This document shows positions 10,901-17,718 of a stretch of DNA of 64,000 bases, piece by piece. Location of the stretch: positions 5,394,001-5,458,000 of the forward strand of contig NZ_CP051006.1 of the NCBI RefSeq assembly GCF_014673495.1, read 5' to 3'. The stretch is from Streptomyces griseofuscus. Lineage in GTDB: Bacteria; Actinomycetota; Actinomycetes; Streptomycetales; Streptomycetaceae. The stretch's first letter is position 1; each line of letters begins with the position of its first letter. The translations under genes and the position numbers were made by a program. The notes under the pieces were generated by a model. The model saw only the letters and a list, made by a program, of their open reading frames with translations, was not told the origin of the DNA and searched no databases.

Positions 10901-11394
10901 AGGCCCGTATGAACGGTGGCGGCCCGCCCACCCAGATCTGGGCCCAGTACACCCACGACGCGCTGAAGAACACCCCGGCCTCGTCCTTCGACCTCCAGCT
11001 CCAGGAGGGCGCGGACCAGCCGCAGCCGCCCGGCCCCGGCGACCCCAGCGCGTCCGCCACCACGGACGGCGGCGACACCGGCGGCTCCACCGAGCCCGGC
11101 GGCGGCACCCCGAGCGACACCCCGTCCGGCGGCACCACCGGCACCCCGACCGACGGCGGCGCGGCGACCGGCGGTGACACCACCGGCGGCGACACCACGG
11201 GCGGTGGCACGACCGGCCCCGGCCCGGCCACGGTCGGCGGCGGCACGGGCGGCGATCCCACCACCGGCGGCGGCACCGGGGCGGGCGGCGCCCCGGGCGG
11301 CGGCGATACGGCCACGGGCGGCGGGGGTACGGCCGCGGGCGGCGGCACCGGCACCATCGCCGGCGACGGCCCCGGCGGGGGCCCCGGCACCTGA
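7945..11394 (+). CDS. Class A penicillin-binding protein with long low-complexity ends
   Basis: 1149 residues. Builds peptidoglycan: glycan polymerisation plus peptide cross-linking outside the membrane. Order: a cytoplasmic Ala/Gly/Pro/charged tail of about 385 residues; a membrane helix near 389-413; a GT51 transglycosylase domain (catalytic glutamate in AAEDRDF, about 468); a transpeptidase domain with SxxK at Ser749 (GSTFKPF), SVN at 816-818 and KTG at 942-944; then a 135-residue Gly/Thr/Pro outer tail. The cytoplasmic tail repeats STQVLRR and TTQVLRR. Start could be GTG 7936 or ATG 7945; both fit the AGGAG at 7928-7932 imperfectly. Much longer than Escherichia coli homologues because of the two tails. 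Confidence 0.93.
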   Translation: MSDEPQPQQPNEGVAPDKPLPAARPGTPTPGSPATPSKGAGRVKDTEESGRDEESETAGASPKPEGSGKTGRPERAGRSEGRAEGVDRGAGAERGGTSDASRSEGSGKAGAAGKAQGADETRGEDTSAGDRGATRDSGAATADAARRAVPAPQDRTASIARARQAARDARTEKGAATAAEGEGTAERGGTGRPTGAGKPQVPGARTPEQPAESTQVLRRITPPREPEGPAKGSGTPGQPGKPGQDTPAPETTQVLRRVNAPRKGEPGGPATAGTSTTGSNASGPTGHTTGSRRPSARAAGAAGAAAAGAAGAVGAAKAAGTAGAASAANAADGAAPGPRTGTGPTPGQTPPAASDTSTGTGADDGKGKGRTKAKKPKRTGWRRLVPTWKMVLGTFVFLVLAVVGLFFVGYSLVNIPPANALATKQANVYLYADGSQIARDTRDSQVNREKVTLAEISKNAQHAVLAAEDRDFYTESAIDPKAMLRAAWNTATGKGKQSGSTITQQYVKNYYLAQEQTVTRKAKEFFISIKLDRNKSKDEILEGYLNTSYFGRNAYGIQAAAQAYYGRDAKDLDPARAAYLAALVNAPSEYDVVAHPENKSAAVARWNYVLDGMVKQGWLSQSERTGMKFPMPKEQTLSTGMSGQRGYLVDAVKHYLIANHILDSDQLEAGGYRITTTIQKSKQDAFVKAVNDQLVSKLDKKTFKADNYVRAGGASVDPKTGQVVAMYGGIDYVKQYTNGATRGDFQVGSTFKPFVFASAVQNGSTTQDGRRITPNTQYDGTNERPVQGWSGGAYAPQNEDQKSYGQITVTKATDLSVNAVYAQMAVDVGPSKVKQTAIDLGIPADTPDLQPYPSIALGPATASVLDMAEGYATLANHGKHGTYTMVKKITRNGTDEIKLPDNTVKQAVSRAAADTTTAMLKSVVQGGTATAAQASGRVAAGKTGTAENDTAAWFAGYTPDLATVVSVMGQDPVTAKHMPLYGALGQARMNGGGPPTQIWAQYTHDALKNTPASSFDLQLQEGADQPQPPGPGDPSASATTDGGDTGGSTEPGGGTPSDTPSGGTTGTPTDGGAATGGDTTGGDTTGGGTTGPGPATVGGGTGGDPTTGGGTGAGGAPGGGDTATGGGGTAAGGGTGTIAGDGPGGGPGT

Positions 11395-11402
11395 GCCCCG
11401 CG

Positions 11403-11720
11403 TCAGCCGCTGGTCGCCTTCAGCCCCACCACGGCGACCAGCAGCAGACACACGAAGAAGATCCGGGCGGCGGTGGCCGGCTCACCGAGCACCACCATGC
11501 CGAGCACCGCCGCCCCGGCCGCGCCGATACCGACCCACACCCCGTAGGCGGTACCGATGGGCAGGGACCGGGCCGCGTACGACAGCAGCACCATGCTGGC
11601 GACGATCCCGGCACCGGTGAGCACACTGGGCACCGGCCGGGTGAAACCCTCGCTGTACTTCATCCCGATCGACCAGCCCACTTCCAGCAGACCGGCCACG
11701 ACAAGCAGAACCCAGGCCAC
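11403..11720 (-). CDS. sugE: SMR family exporter, guanidinium (Gdx/SugE) type
   Basis: 105 residues, exactly SMR length, four membrane helices. Begins MAWVLLVVAGLLEVGWSIG; Glu13 is the proton/substrate-binding residue conserved in the family. The Gdx branch exports guanidinium in exchange for protons. I chose GTG at 11720 because GGAGGTGG stands five bases upstream; the longer frame starting at 11828 would run through the riboswitch. The guanidine-III riboswitch at 11758-11803 independently supports guanidinium rather than general drug export. Converges with the penicillin-binding protein gene with only 8 bp between. Confidence 0.93.
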   Translation of the reverse strand: MAWVLLVVAGLLEVGWSIGMKYSEGFTRPVPSVLTGAGIVASMVLLSYAARSLPIGTAYGVWVGIGAAGAAVLGMVVLGEPATAARIFFVCLLLVAVVGLKATSG

Positions 11721-11757
11721 GACGGCCACCTCCGAGACGTACGACGTTTCTCTTCCG

Positions 11758-11803
11758 GTGCGTCGTCTTTGCCTGCATCCCGGTACGGCGCGTCTCGTCG
11801 GGC
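11758..11803 (-). promoter_or_regulatory. Guanidine-III (ykkC-III) riboswitch
   Basis: Read on the minus strand the segment starts CCCGACGAGACGCGCCGTAC and ends with GCAGGCAAAGACGACGC. It matches the guanidine-III aptamer of Thermobifida fusca, as I recall it, nearly base for base: the ACGAG element, GCGCCGUAC, and CAGG-CAA-GACG. Helix P1 pairs CCCG with CGGG where T. fusca has CCGG/CCGG, a compensated change. One C-A mismatch remains in the pseudoknot helix. It lies about 40 bases before the SMR start, in the 5' leader. The ACGACG strand could instead pair with CGTCGT just upstream of the ribosome site, giving a plausible switch. Confidence 0.87.
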
Positions 11804-11826
11804 TCGCTCCCGAACCTAGCAAAACC

Positions 11827-11872
11827 ACGAGGAGGAGGGCTGGTGACCGTGGTCACCAGCCCTCCTCCTCGT
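11827..11872 (-). terminator. Perfect 22-bp inverted repeat, terminator of the GroES-like gene
   Basis: Arms 11827-11848 and 11851-11872 are perfectly complementary with two central bases. On the minus strand it is followed by GGTTTTGC, a short U-run, 20 bp after the GroES-like stop codon. It separates that gene from the guanidine riboswitch leader. Confidence 0.85.
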
Positions 11873-11891
11873 CGTTCGGGCCGCTACGGCC

Positions 11892-12251
11892 TCACAGATA
11901 CAGCCCGGTCGAGTCCTCCGAACCCTCGAACCGGTCCGCGGCCACGGCATGCAGGTCGCGCTCGCGCATGAGCACGTACGCCACGCCCCGCACCTCGACC
12001 TCGGCCCGGTCCTCCGGGTCGAACAGGACGCGGTCGCCCGGCTCCACGGTCCGTACGTTCTGGCCGACCGCGACCACCTCGGCCCAGGCCAGCCGGCGTC
12101 CGACCGCCGCGGTGGCGGGAATCAGGATGCCACCCCCCGACCGCCGCTCGCCCTCACCGGTCTCCTGCTTGACCAGCACCCGGTCGTGCAGCATCCGGAT
12201 GGGCAGCTTGTCGTGCTGCGGGGTGCTCTGCTCGTGTCTCTTGGCGCTCAC
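11892..12251 (-). CDS. GroES-like (Cpn10) domain protein
   Basis: 119 residues. A Cpn10 fold is recognisable from MLHDRVLVKQETGEGERRSG through GGILIPATA, VVAVGQNVRTVEPGDRVLFDP and VRGVAYVLMRERDLHAV. It has an N-terminal extension of about 18 residues and a C-terminal extension of about 17 compared with true GroES. No groEL is adjacent, so this is a divergent stand-alone Cpn10 protein rather than the main co-chaperonin. Start GTG at 12251. Transcription likely ends at the 22-bp hairpin downstream. Whether it still docks onto a chaperonin is unknown. Confidence 0.85.
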   Translation of the reverse strand: MSAKRHEQSTPQHDKLPIRMLHDRVLVKQETGEGERRSGGGILIPATAAVGRRLAWAEVVAVGQNVRTVEPGDRVLFDPEDRAEVEVRGVAYVLMRERDLHAVAADRFEGSEDSTGLYL

Positions 12252-12326
12252 GCCTCGAACCTACCTGCCTTCCACCCGCCCGTGGCCCCCTGGGTGGCCA
12301 TCGTCCGCACCCGGTCGCCCGTGGCG

Positions 12327-12653
12327 TCAGCGCCCACGCCGCCGGGACAGCGCGACCAGACCCACTACTCCGACGACCACGAGCGCGGCCGGTACGACCC
12401 GCTCCGCGCGCAGCCGCCCGTCCTCGTCCGTGAACTGCGCCCTGACCTCGCTCACCACCCGGTTGACCTGCACATACGCCCGCCCGACGGTGTGGTCGAT
12501 ATTGGCCACGGCCTTGGCCTTCACATCCCCGACGATCGTCTTCGGGTGCACCCGCACCCCGATCTCGTCGAGGGTCTCGGCCAGCACCTCGCGGCGGCGC
12601 CTGATGTCCGCCTCGATCTGCGCCGGGGTTCTGGTGTCCGCCGTGTCCGCCAC
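12327..12653 (-). CDS. DUF3618 membrane protein
   Basis: 108 residues. The N-terminal half has the DUF3618 signature RTPAQIEADIRRRREVLAET; the C-terminal half ends in a membrane helix (VVPAALVVVGVVGLVALS) and a basic RRRGR tail. I use GTG at 12653 because GGAGG lies seven bases upstream; the frame is open 25 codons further but without a ribosome site. Divergent from bcp. Proteins of this family sit at the membrane; their function is not established. Confidence 0.87.
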   Translation of the reverse strand: MADTADTRTPAQIEADIRRRREVLAETLDEIGVRVHPKTIVGDVKAKAVANIDHTVGRAYVQVNRVVSEVRAQFTDEDGRLRAERVVPAALVVVGVVGLVALSRRRGR

Positions 12654-12756
12654 CGTACGGCCTCCGAAGTCTGCCGAAATCCTGCTGTCCTGTTCCGGAC
12701 AGTCTGTCAGCTCCTGCCCGCGCCGCACCGCAAGGGGCCCCGGTTACGCTGGTCCG

Positions 12757-13224
12757 ATGAGCGAGCGACTCCAGCCGGGGGACGTGGCCCCCGCCTTCAC
12801 CCTCCCGGACGCCGACGGTAACGAGGTCTCCCTCGCGGACCACAAGGGCCGCAAGGTCATCGTGTACTTCTACCCCGCGGCGCTTACCCCGGGCTGCACC
12901 AAACAGGCCTGCGACTTCACCGACAACCTCGATCTGCTGGCCGGCGCCGGCTACGACGTCATCGGCATCTCCCCGGACAGCCCGGAGAAGCTTGCCAAGT
13001 TCCGTGAGAAGGAGTCCCTCAGGGTCACCCTCGTCGCCGACCCCGACAAAAAGGTCGCCGAGTCCTACGCCGCCTTCGGCGAGAAGAAGAACTACGGCAA
13101 GACCTACATGGGCATCATCCGCTCCACGTTCGTCGTCGACGAGGACGGCAAGATCTCCCACGCCTTCTACAACGTCCGCGCGACCGGCCATGTAGCCAAG
13201 ATCATCAAGGATCTGGGCATCTGA
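12757..13224 (+). CDS. bcp: Thioredoxin-dependent peroxiredoxin Bcp
   Basis: 155 residues, standard Bcp length. Reduces hydroperoxides using thioredoxin. Peroxidatic Cys47 lies in ALTPGCTKQAC and Cys52 five residues later is the resolving cysteine of the atypical two-cysteine Bcp type. The C-terminal part has RSTFVVDEDGKI, typical of the fold. Start ATG at 12757 is 103 bp from the divergent DUF3618 start. A hairpin terminator follows. Confidence 0.96.
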   Translation: MSERLQPGDVAPAFTLPDADGNEVSLADHKGRKVIVYFYPAALTPGCTKQACDFTDNLDLLAGAGYDVIGISPDSPEKLAKFREKESLRVTLVADPDKKVAESYAAFGEKKNYGKTYMGIIRSTFVVDEDGKISHAFYNVRATGHVAKIIKDLGI

Positions 13225-13244
13225 GCGGTTCCCTCTCTCCGACG

Positions 13245-13281
13245 GCGGCCCGCACCAGGCGATCCTGGCGCGGGCCGCTTT
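13245..13281 (+). terminator. Terminator after bcp
   Basis: GCGGCCCGC (13245-13253) pairs with GCGGGCCGC (13270-13278), with an inner CCAGG/CCTGG stem, followed by TTT. Confidence 0.8.
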
Positions 13282-13372
13282 CTCCTCCCCCCTCCCGGCC
13301 CGTGACCGTCCGACATCCGGTTCGTTGATCCATGCGGGCTACGAACATCTGCCCGAGACCGGAGGGGGCTCG

Positions 13373-14029
13373 ATGGGGGTCAGCGCGTACACCGAGGAAC
13401 GACTGCGAGAGGCGGCTCGCGGGGCACGGACGTTGTCGGAGGCGTTGGAGAGGTTGGGGGTGGAGCCGGGGAGTTCGACGCGGCGGTACCTCCTGGGACG
13501 GATGAAGAAACTCGGCGTCGACGTCTCCCACTTCGAGCGGGAGGGGGTGAAATGGACGAAGGAGCTGCTCGAAGAAGCCGTGGCCGCCTCCACGAACATG
13601 TGCGAGGTGTTGCGCCATCTCGGTCTGGAGGTCGTCGGCGGCCACCACACGTACATCAGCCGCAGGATCAAGGCGTACGGGATCGATACCTCGCACTTCC
13701 GGGTGCCGACGCAGCGAAGGAAGGCTTGGCGCGCCCGCACGCCGGAGGCGCTGCTCACCGAGCAGCCTGCCGGCCAGGCTCGGCGCATCCAGGGCGACCG
13801 GCTCAAGCGGGCGATGACGACCCTCGGTGTGCCGGAACGCTGCGCCCGCTGCGGCACGGATCCGGTGTGGCGGGGCCGCCCGCTGCCACTGGAGGTCGAC
13901 CACATCGACGGCGACTGGCGGAACAACCGCATCGAGAACCTCCGCTTCCTCTGCCCCAACTGCCACTCGGTCACGGACAATTACCGGGGCCGGGGCAAGG
14001 GGCGCCGCGCGGGGTCAGGTGCGGTATGA
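13373..14029 (+). CDS. HNH endonuclease, first of a tandem pair
   Basis: 218 residues. The C-terminal HNH domain shows two zinc CxxC pairs (CARCGTD and CPNC) and the core LEVDHIDGDWRNNRIENLRF. The N-terminal 130 residues hold two helix-turn-helix-like repeats, each ending in a VDVSHF or IDTSHF signature, probably DNA-recognition units. I chose ATG 13373 because GGAGGGGG lies just before it; the upstream ATG at 13325 has none. Its stop overlaps the start of a paralogue (ATGA). Such proteins occur as free-standing or phage-type nucleases; target unknown. Confidence 0.88.
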   Translation: MGVSAYTEERLREAARGARTLSEALERLGVEPGSSTRRYLLGRMKKLGVDVSHFEREGVKWTKELLEEAVAASTNMCEVLRHLGLEVVGGHHTYISRRIKAYGIDTSHFRVPTQRRKAWRARTPEALLTEQPAGQARRIQGDRLKRAMTTLGVPERCARCGTDPVWRGRPLPLEVDHIDGDWRNNRIENLRFLCPNCHSVTDNYRGRGKGRRAGSGAV

Positions 14030-14691
14030 GCGGCGGTGTGCGGTACACGCGTGAGCGGCTGGCGGAAGCCGCCGAGCAGTGCACGAGCCTGGACGAGGTG
14101 ATGGCCTTCTTCGGTACCCGGCCGTACGTCAATGCGCGCCGCCATCTCGCCAGGCGGTTCGCCCACTTCGGTATCGACATCTCGCACTTCGACCACCGTG
14201 GCGCTCTGGCCGGGCGCAAGACCCGCCCTGCTGCCCAGGAACTGCGTACGGCGGTGGCCGAGTCGATCTCCATCGCCGGGGCGCTGCGCCGCCTTCAGCG
14301 CTCGGACACCTGCGTACAGCGCGCACTGCTGCGGAGGTGGATCGCCGAAGCGGGCATCTCCACCGCGCACTTCCTGGGGCAGGCGCACCACAGAGGCAGC
14401 ACCGGGACCGTGCGCGCGAAGCGCCCCGAGGACATCCTGGTCAAGCACGACGGCCGGCGTCGGACACGCACCCGTCTGCTGCGCCGCGCGCTGCGCGAGG
14501 TGGGCGTACCGGAGCAGTGCGCCGAGTGCGGCATCGGTTCCGAGTGGCGCGGAGATCCCATGACGCTGGAGGTCGACCACATCGACGGAAACTGGTCCGA
14601 CGACCGGCAGGAGAACTTGCGGCTACTGTGCCCCAACTGCCACGCGACGACCAGCACCTGGTGCAGAGGGGGCGGACGTCGAACGGCGTAG
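14026..14691 (+). CDS. HNH endonuclease, second of a tandem pair
   Basis: 221 residues, same layout as the preceding gene: two N-terminal repeats ending IDISHF and ISTAHF, then an HNH domain with CAECG, LEVDHIDGNWSDDRQENLR and CPNC. HNH core residues are intact in both copies, so neither looks dead. The N-terminal recognition repeats differ far more than the nuclease halves, suggesting different targets. The start codon overlaps the first gene's stop by ATGA, so both are translated from one mRNA. A tRNA gene begins 25 bp after its stop. Confidence 0.88.
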   Translation: MSGGVRYTRERLAEAAEQCTSLDEVMAFFGTRPYVNARRHLARRFAHFGIDISHFDHRGALAGRKTRPAAQELRTAVAESISIAGALRRLQRSDTCVQRALLRRWIAEAGISTAHFLGQAHHRGSTGTVRAKRPEDILVKHDGRRRTRTRLLRRALREVGVPEQCAECGIGSEWRGDPMTLEVDHIDGNWSDDRQENLRLLCPNCHATTSTWCRGGGRRTA

Positions 14692-14703
14692 CACAGTAGA
14701 GTA

Positions 14704-14722
14704 GGGCGCGGTTTACGCGCCC
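14704..14722 (+). promoter_or_regulatory. Leader hairpin overlapping the tRNA 5' end
   Basis: GGGCGCG (14704-14710) pairs perfectly with CGCGCCC (14716-14722) across a GTTTA loop. The 3' arm is the tRNA acceptor 5' strand, so this hairpin and the mature acceptor stem exclude each other. Confidence 0.55.
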
Positions 14723-14792
14723 GTACGCCAACGGCCGAGCGGCGATCTTTAGGTGGTCGTGTTTGTCGGTTCGAATCCGACCGGGCGCACCA
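14717..14792 (+). tRNA. tRNA-like gene, anticodon UAG, class I shape
   Basis: 76 bases with encoded CCA. Acceptor GCGCCCG/CGGGCGC (7 bp), T arm GTCGG-TTCGAAT-CCGAC, anticodon stem CGATC/GGTCG with one G-T pair and loop TTTAGGT, so positions 34-36 read TAG, which decodes the leucine codon CUA. The D stem has three pairs (CGC/GCG) plus a C-A mismatch, and base 21 is G rather than A. The variable loop is only five bases, whereas bacterial leucine tRNAs are class II with a long variable arm. Acceptor and T arm resemble tRNA-Arg. It may be a divergent tRNA with an unusual role or a decaying one. Confidence 0.75.
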
Positions 14793-14797
14793 GTAGA

Positions 14798-14836
14798 AAC
14801 GGCCCCGCACCTTCGTTTCCAAGGTGCGGGGCCGTT
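14798..14836. terminator. Shared terminator between the tRNA and rdgB
   Basis: Perfect 16-bp stem (14798-14813 with 14821-14836) and a 7-base loop between convergent units. No clear U-run on either side. Confidence 0.75.
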
Positions 14837-14844
14837 CCATGAAG

Positions 14845-15447
14845 TCAGCCGAGCAGCTCCCGCATCACCGGCACCAGCGCCCGGAACGCCTTGCCGCGGT
14901 GGCTGATGGCGTTCTTCTCGTCGGCGGTGAGTTCCGCGCATGTGCGGGTGTCGCCGTCGGGCTGGAGGATCGGGTCGTAGCCGAAGCCGTTCGTGCCGGC
15001 GGGGCCGTGCCGCAGGGTGCCCCGGAGCTGGCCCTCGACCACGCGTTCCGTGCCGTCCGGCAGGGCCAGGGCGGCGGCGCAGGCGAAGTGGGCCGCGCGG
15101 TGCTCCTCGGCGATGTCGGCGATCTGGGCGAGAAGCAGATCGAGGTTGGCCTTGTCGTCGCCGTGCCGGCCGGCCCAGCGGGCGGAGAAGATGCCGGGGG
15201 CGCCGTTCATGACGTCCACGCACAGGCCGGAGTCGTCGGCGATCGCCGGCAGCCCGGTGGCCTGCGCCAGGGCGTGCGCCTTGAGCAGGGCGTTCTCGGC
15301 GAAGGTGACGCCGGTCTCCTTGACGTCGGGGATCTCGGGGTAGGCGTCGGCGCCGACCAGCTCATGGGGGAGCCCGGCATCGGCCAGGATGGCCCTCAGC
15401 TCGGTGATCTTTCCGGCATTACGGGTGGCGAGGATCAGGCGGGTCAT
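14845..15447 (-). CDS. rdgB: XTP/dITP diphosphatase (RdgB/HAM1)
   Basis: 200 residues, family length. Hydrolyses non-canonical purine triphosphates (dITP, XTP) to monophosphates and pyrophosphate, keeping them out of DNA and RNA. Motifs: LILATRNAGKITELRAIL at the N-terminus, AIADDSGLCVDVMNGAPG, and GTNGFGYDPIL. The reading frame stays open about 280 bp upstream, but that part is repeat DNA (MRAAILGAD-type codons); the first family residues begin at ATG 15447, which I use. A strong hairpin closes the unit 9 bp downstream. Confidence 0.96.
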   Translation of the reverse strand: MTRLILATRNAGKITELRAILADAGLPHELVGADAYPEIPDVKETGVTFAENALLKAHALAQATGLPAIADDSGLCVDVMNGAPGIFSARWAGRHGDDKANLDLLLAQIADIAEEHRAAHFACAAALALPDGTERVVEGQLRGTLRHGPAGTNGFGYDPILQPDGDTRTCAELTADEKNAISHRGKAFRALVPVMRELLG

Positions 15448-15469
15448 GCCGCCCAGTATTCCTCGCCCC

Positions 15470-16152
15470 ACCTGACCACCGACGCCCGCCTCCGAGCGCC
15501 GAGGCTCATACCGGACCGCCGATGCCGATGCCGAGCCGATGCCGATGTCGGCTCCGAGCACGGCTGCCCGCATCCGCGCCTCAACGCCTGCCTCCGCCCG
15601 GCGCGCCCGCATCCGCGCCTCAACGCCTCTCTCCGCCCGGCGACGCCCGCCTCCGAGCGCCGAGGCTCGTACCCGACCGCCGAGGCTGACGCCGACGCCG
15701 ATGTCGGCTCCGAGTATCGCTGCCCGCATCCGCGCCTCAACCCCTGCATCCGCCCGGCGCGCCGTATCCGCCCCTCAACGCCCGCATCCGCCCGTCGACG
15801 CCCGCCTCCGAGTGCCTAAGCTTTCCGGCCGCCGCGTCCGCCCCGACCGCTGTCATCCGCTTTCGCGTATCGACGCGTGCCCCGGTCCCCGTAGTCGCTT
15901 TCGAGCACTGACGCGTGCCCCCGGTCTCCGTAGCCGCTTTCGAGCACCGACACCTGTCCCCGGTCTCCGTAGCCGCTTTCGAGCACCGACACCTGTCCCC
16001 GGTCTCCGTAGCCGCTTTCGAGCACCGACGCCCGCCCCCGGTCTCCGTACCCGCTTTCGAGCACCGACACCTGCCCCCGGCCCCGTACCCGCTTTCGAGC
16101 ACCGACGCCCGCCCCCGGCCCCCGTACCCGCCTCCGAACACCGACGCCGCCG
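15470..16152. repeat. Degenerate 39-bp tandem repeat array
   Basis: Gene-free DNA between rdgB and the SGNH hydrolase gene. From 15882 to about 16152 there are seven copies with starts at 15882, 15921, 15960, 15999, 16038, 16077 and 16115, core CCGCTTTCGAGCACCGAC; a degraded copy precedes them. From 15470 to 15850 related 39-bp units (core CCCGCATCCGCGCCTCAACG) recur with a larger duplication of the GATGTCGGCTCCGAG segment. Since 39 is a multiple of three, all frames stay open and give false ORFs with 13-residue repeats (VSVLESGYGDRGQ on the minus strand). No ribosome site supports translation. Confidence 0.85.
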
Positions 16153-16254
16153 TACCCGTCGACTGCCGCCCGACGCACCCTCGGTATCGGCCCCCCGTCG
16201 CCCTGCCCGTTCCCGAATCGCCGGCCGCCCGTTTTCGAGTGCCGTCGCCCCGTC

Positions 16255-17718
16255 TCACAGCTCCGCCTGCCCGCCGCCCTTCAGCGTTCGCAGGTCGAAG
16301 ACCTTGGCCATCGTGGCGAAGCCGAGATCGCTGGGGTGGAGATGGTCGCCCGAGTCGTAGTCGGGGCGCAGTCGGCGCGGGTCGTAGGGGTCGCGAAGGG
16401 CCTTGTCGAAGTCGGCGACCGCGTCGTACACCCCACCCGCGCGGATCTCCGCGTTGATCTGCTGTCGTACGGCCTCCCGGGCGGGGGTCCAGCCCCGGTG
16501 GCCCTTGAACGGCATCAGGGTCGCCCCCACGACCTTCAGACCGCGTGCGTGGGCCTCGCGGACCAGGGTGCGCAGGCCGGTGAGGATGCGGTCGGGGCCG
16601 TCGAGACGCGGATCGCGCAGAATGTCGTTGATGCCGAGGTCGATGACGACGACCTTGACGTCGGTGCGGGAGAGCGCGTCGCGCCCGAAGCGGCCCAGCC
16701 CGCTCTGGTTCTCCGCGGGGCGGCCGAGCCCGTCGGCGAGGACCTGGTTGCCGCTGATGCCCTCGTTGACGACGCTGTAGCGCGGCAGCCGCTGCCCGTT
16801 CGCGAGCGCGGACCGCAGCCGGTCGCCGAGGACGTCGGGCCAGCGGCGGTTGGCGTCGACGGTGGAGGTGATGCCGTCGGTGATGGAGTCGCCGAAGACG
16901 ACGACCGTGCCGTCGGCCTCGTTGCTGAGCACGTCCAGCGCGGTCAGATACCGCCAGTACGGCGTCTGTTGGGTGTAGGGGGCACCGGTGGAGTCCTCGG
17001 TGCGGTCCCCGGTGGCGACGTACGAGGTCTGCTGCGCGTGCGGGTGGTAGGTGACCGGCCCGGAGGGGGTGGGTGAGTACGTGGTGACCAGGACGTCGGT
17101 GTTGTGGGGTATGAGAAGGTGCACGGCGTCGCTGACGACCTGTTCGCCCGCGGGTATGACGACACGGTTGGCGCCCCCGAAGGTGAGCCGCCGCATGGTG
17201 TCCGCGTCGGCGGCCGCCGTGGCGTCCCCCGCGGAGAGCGCGAGGGTGGCGTGGGTGATGTCCAGCGGTGTCTGGCCGTAGAGGTTGGAGAGCGTGATCC
17301 GGGCACTCGTACCCCCGGCGTCCGCGTGGACGACGTTGCGCACGGAGTGGCCCGCGAGGCCGGCCGTCTCGGTGCCCGGTTCGCCGCCGACGGGGGCGCT
17401 CGCCCAGGAGCCGACCCAGGTGCCGGTGGAGACGGGCGCGGCGGAGCCGCGGTGGGGGCGGTCGTCGGCGAGGGTGCCGCCGCGGGTGCGGTCGCCGGGC
17501 GCGGCGGTGACGTAGATACCGGCGCTGACGGCCACCACCAGCGCGACGAGCGCGCCGAGCAGGGCGAGGTACTTGGTGTGGTGCTGTGCGCGGGGGGCCT
17601 CGGGGGCTCCGTCGGGGCGCGTGGTCACGCTCGTGCCGTTCTCCTCGGGAGGGGAGTCCCGGGTCTCCTCGGGGAGGGACCTGCGGGCTCCGATCTTGAT
17701 GGGGTCATGATGCTTCAT
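16255..17718 (-). CDS. SGNH/GDSL hydrolase, membrane-anchored and extracellular
   Basis: 487 residues. A cytoplasmic N-terminus of about 47 residues, one membrane helix (YLALLGALVALVVAVSAGIYV) and a large outer domain. The SGNH blocks are clear: VVFGDSITDG (nucleophile Ser), NEGISGN, DLGINDI and, near the end, SGDHLHPSDLGF with the catalytic Asp and His. The 150 residues between helix and GDSI form a beta-rich lead-in domain found in secreted streptomycete members. Likely an esterase or lipase; substrate unknown. Divergent from the DUF445 gene, and next to the repeat array. Confidence 0.92.
   Translation of the reverse strand: MKHHDPIKIGARRSLPEETRDSPPEENGTSVTTRPDGAPEAPRAQHHTKYLALLGALVALVVAVSAGIYVTAAPGDRTRGGTLADDRPHRGSAAPVSTGTWVGSWASAPVGGEPGTETAGLAGHSVRNVVHADAGGTSARITLSNLYGQTPLDITHATLALSAGDATAAADADTMRRLTFGGANRVVIPAGEQVVSDAVHLLIPHNTDVLVTTYSPTPSGPVTYHPHAQQTSYVATGDRTEDSTGAPYTQQTPYWRYLTALDVLSNEADGTVVVFGDSITDGITSTVDANRRWPDVLGDRLRSALANGQRLPRYSVVNEGISGNQVLADGLGRPAENQSGLGRFGRDALSRTDVKVVVIDLGINDILRDPRLDGPDRILTGLRTLVREAHARGLKVVGATLMPFKGHRGWTPAREAVRQQINAEIRAGGVYDAVADFDKALRDPYDPRRLRPDYDSGDHLHPSDLGFATMAKVFDLRTLKGGGQAEL

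Noticed and set aside
13373..14792. Integrative element at the tRNA
   Set aside because: HNH genes next to a tRNA suggested it, but no integrase, excisionase or duplicated tRNA end was seen.
15882..16152. CRISPR array
   Set aside because: Repeats are directly adjacent with no unique spacers and no cas genes nearby.
15737..16258. Minus-strand frames with 13-residue repeats in the minisatellite
   Set aside because: Open only because the repeat length is a multiple of three; no ribosome site, and both minus frames look equally 'coding'. Kept as a finding on the repeat itself.
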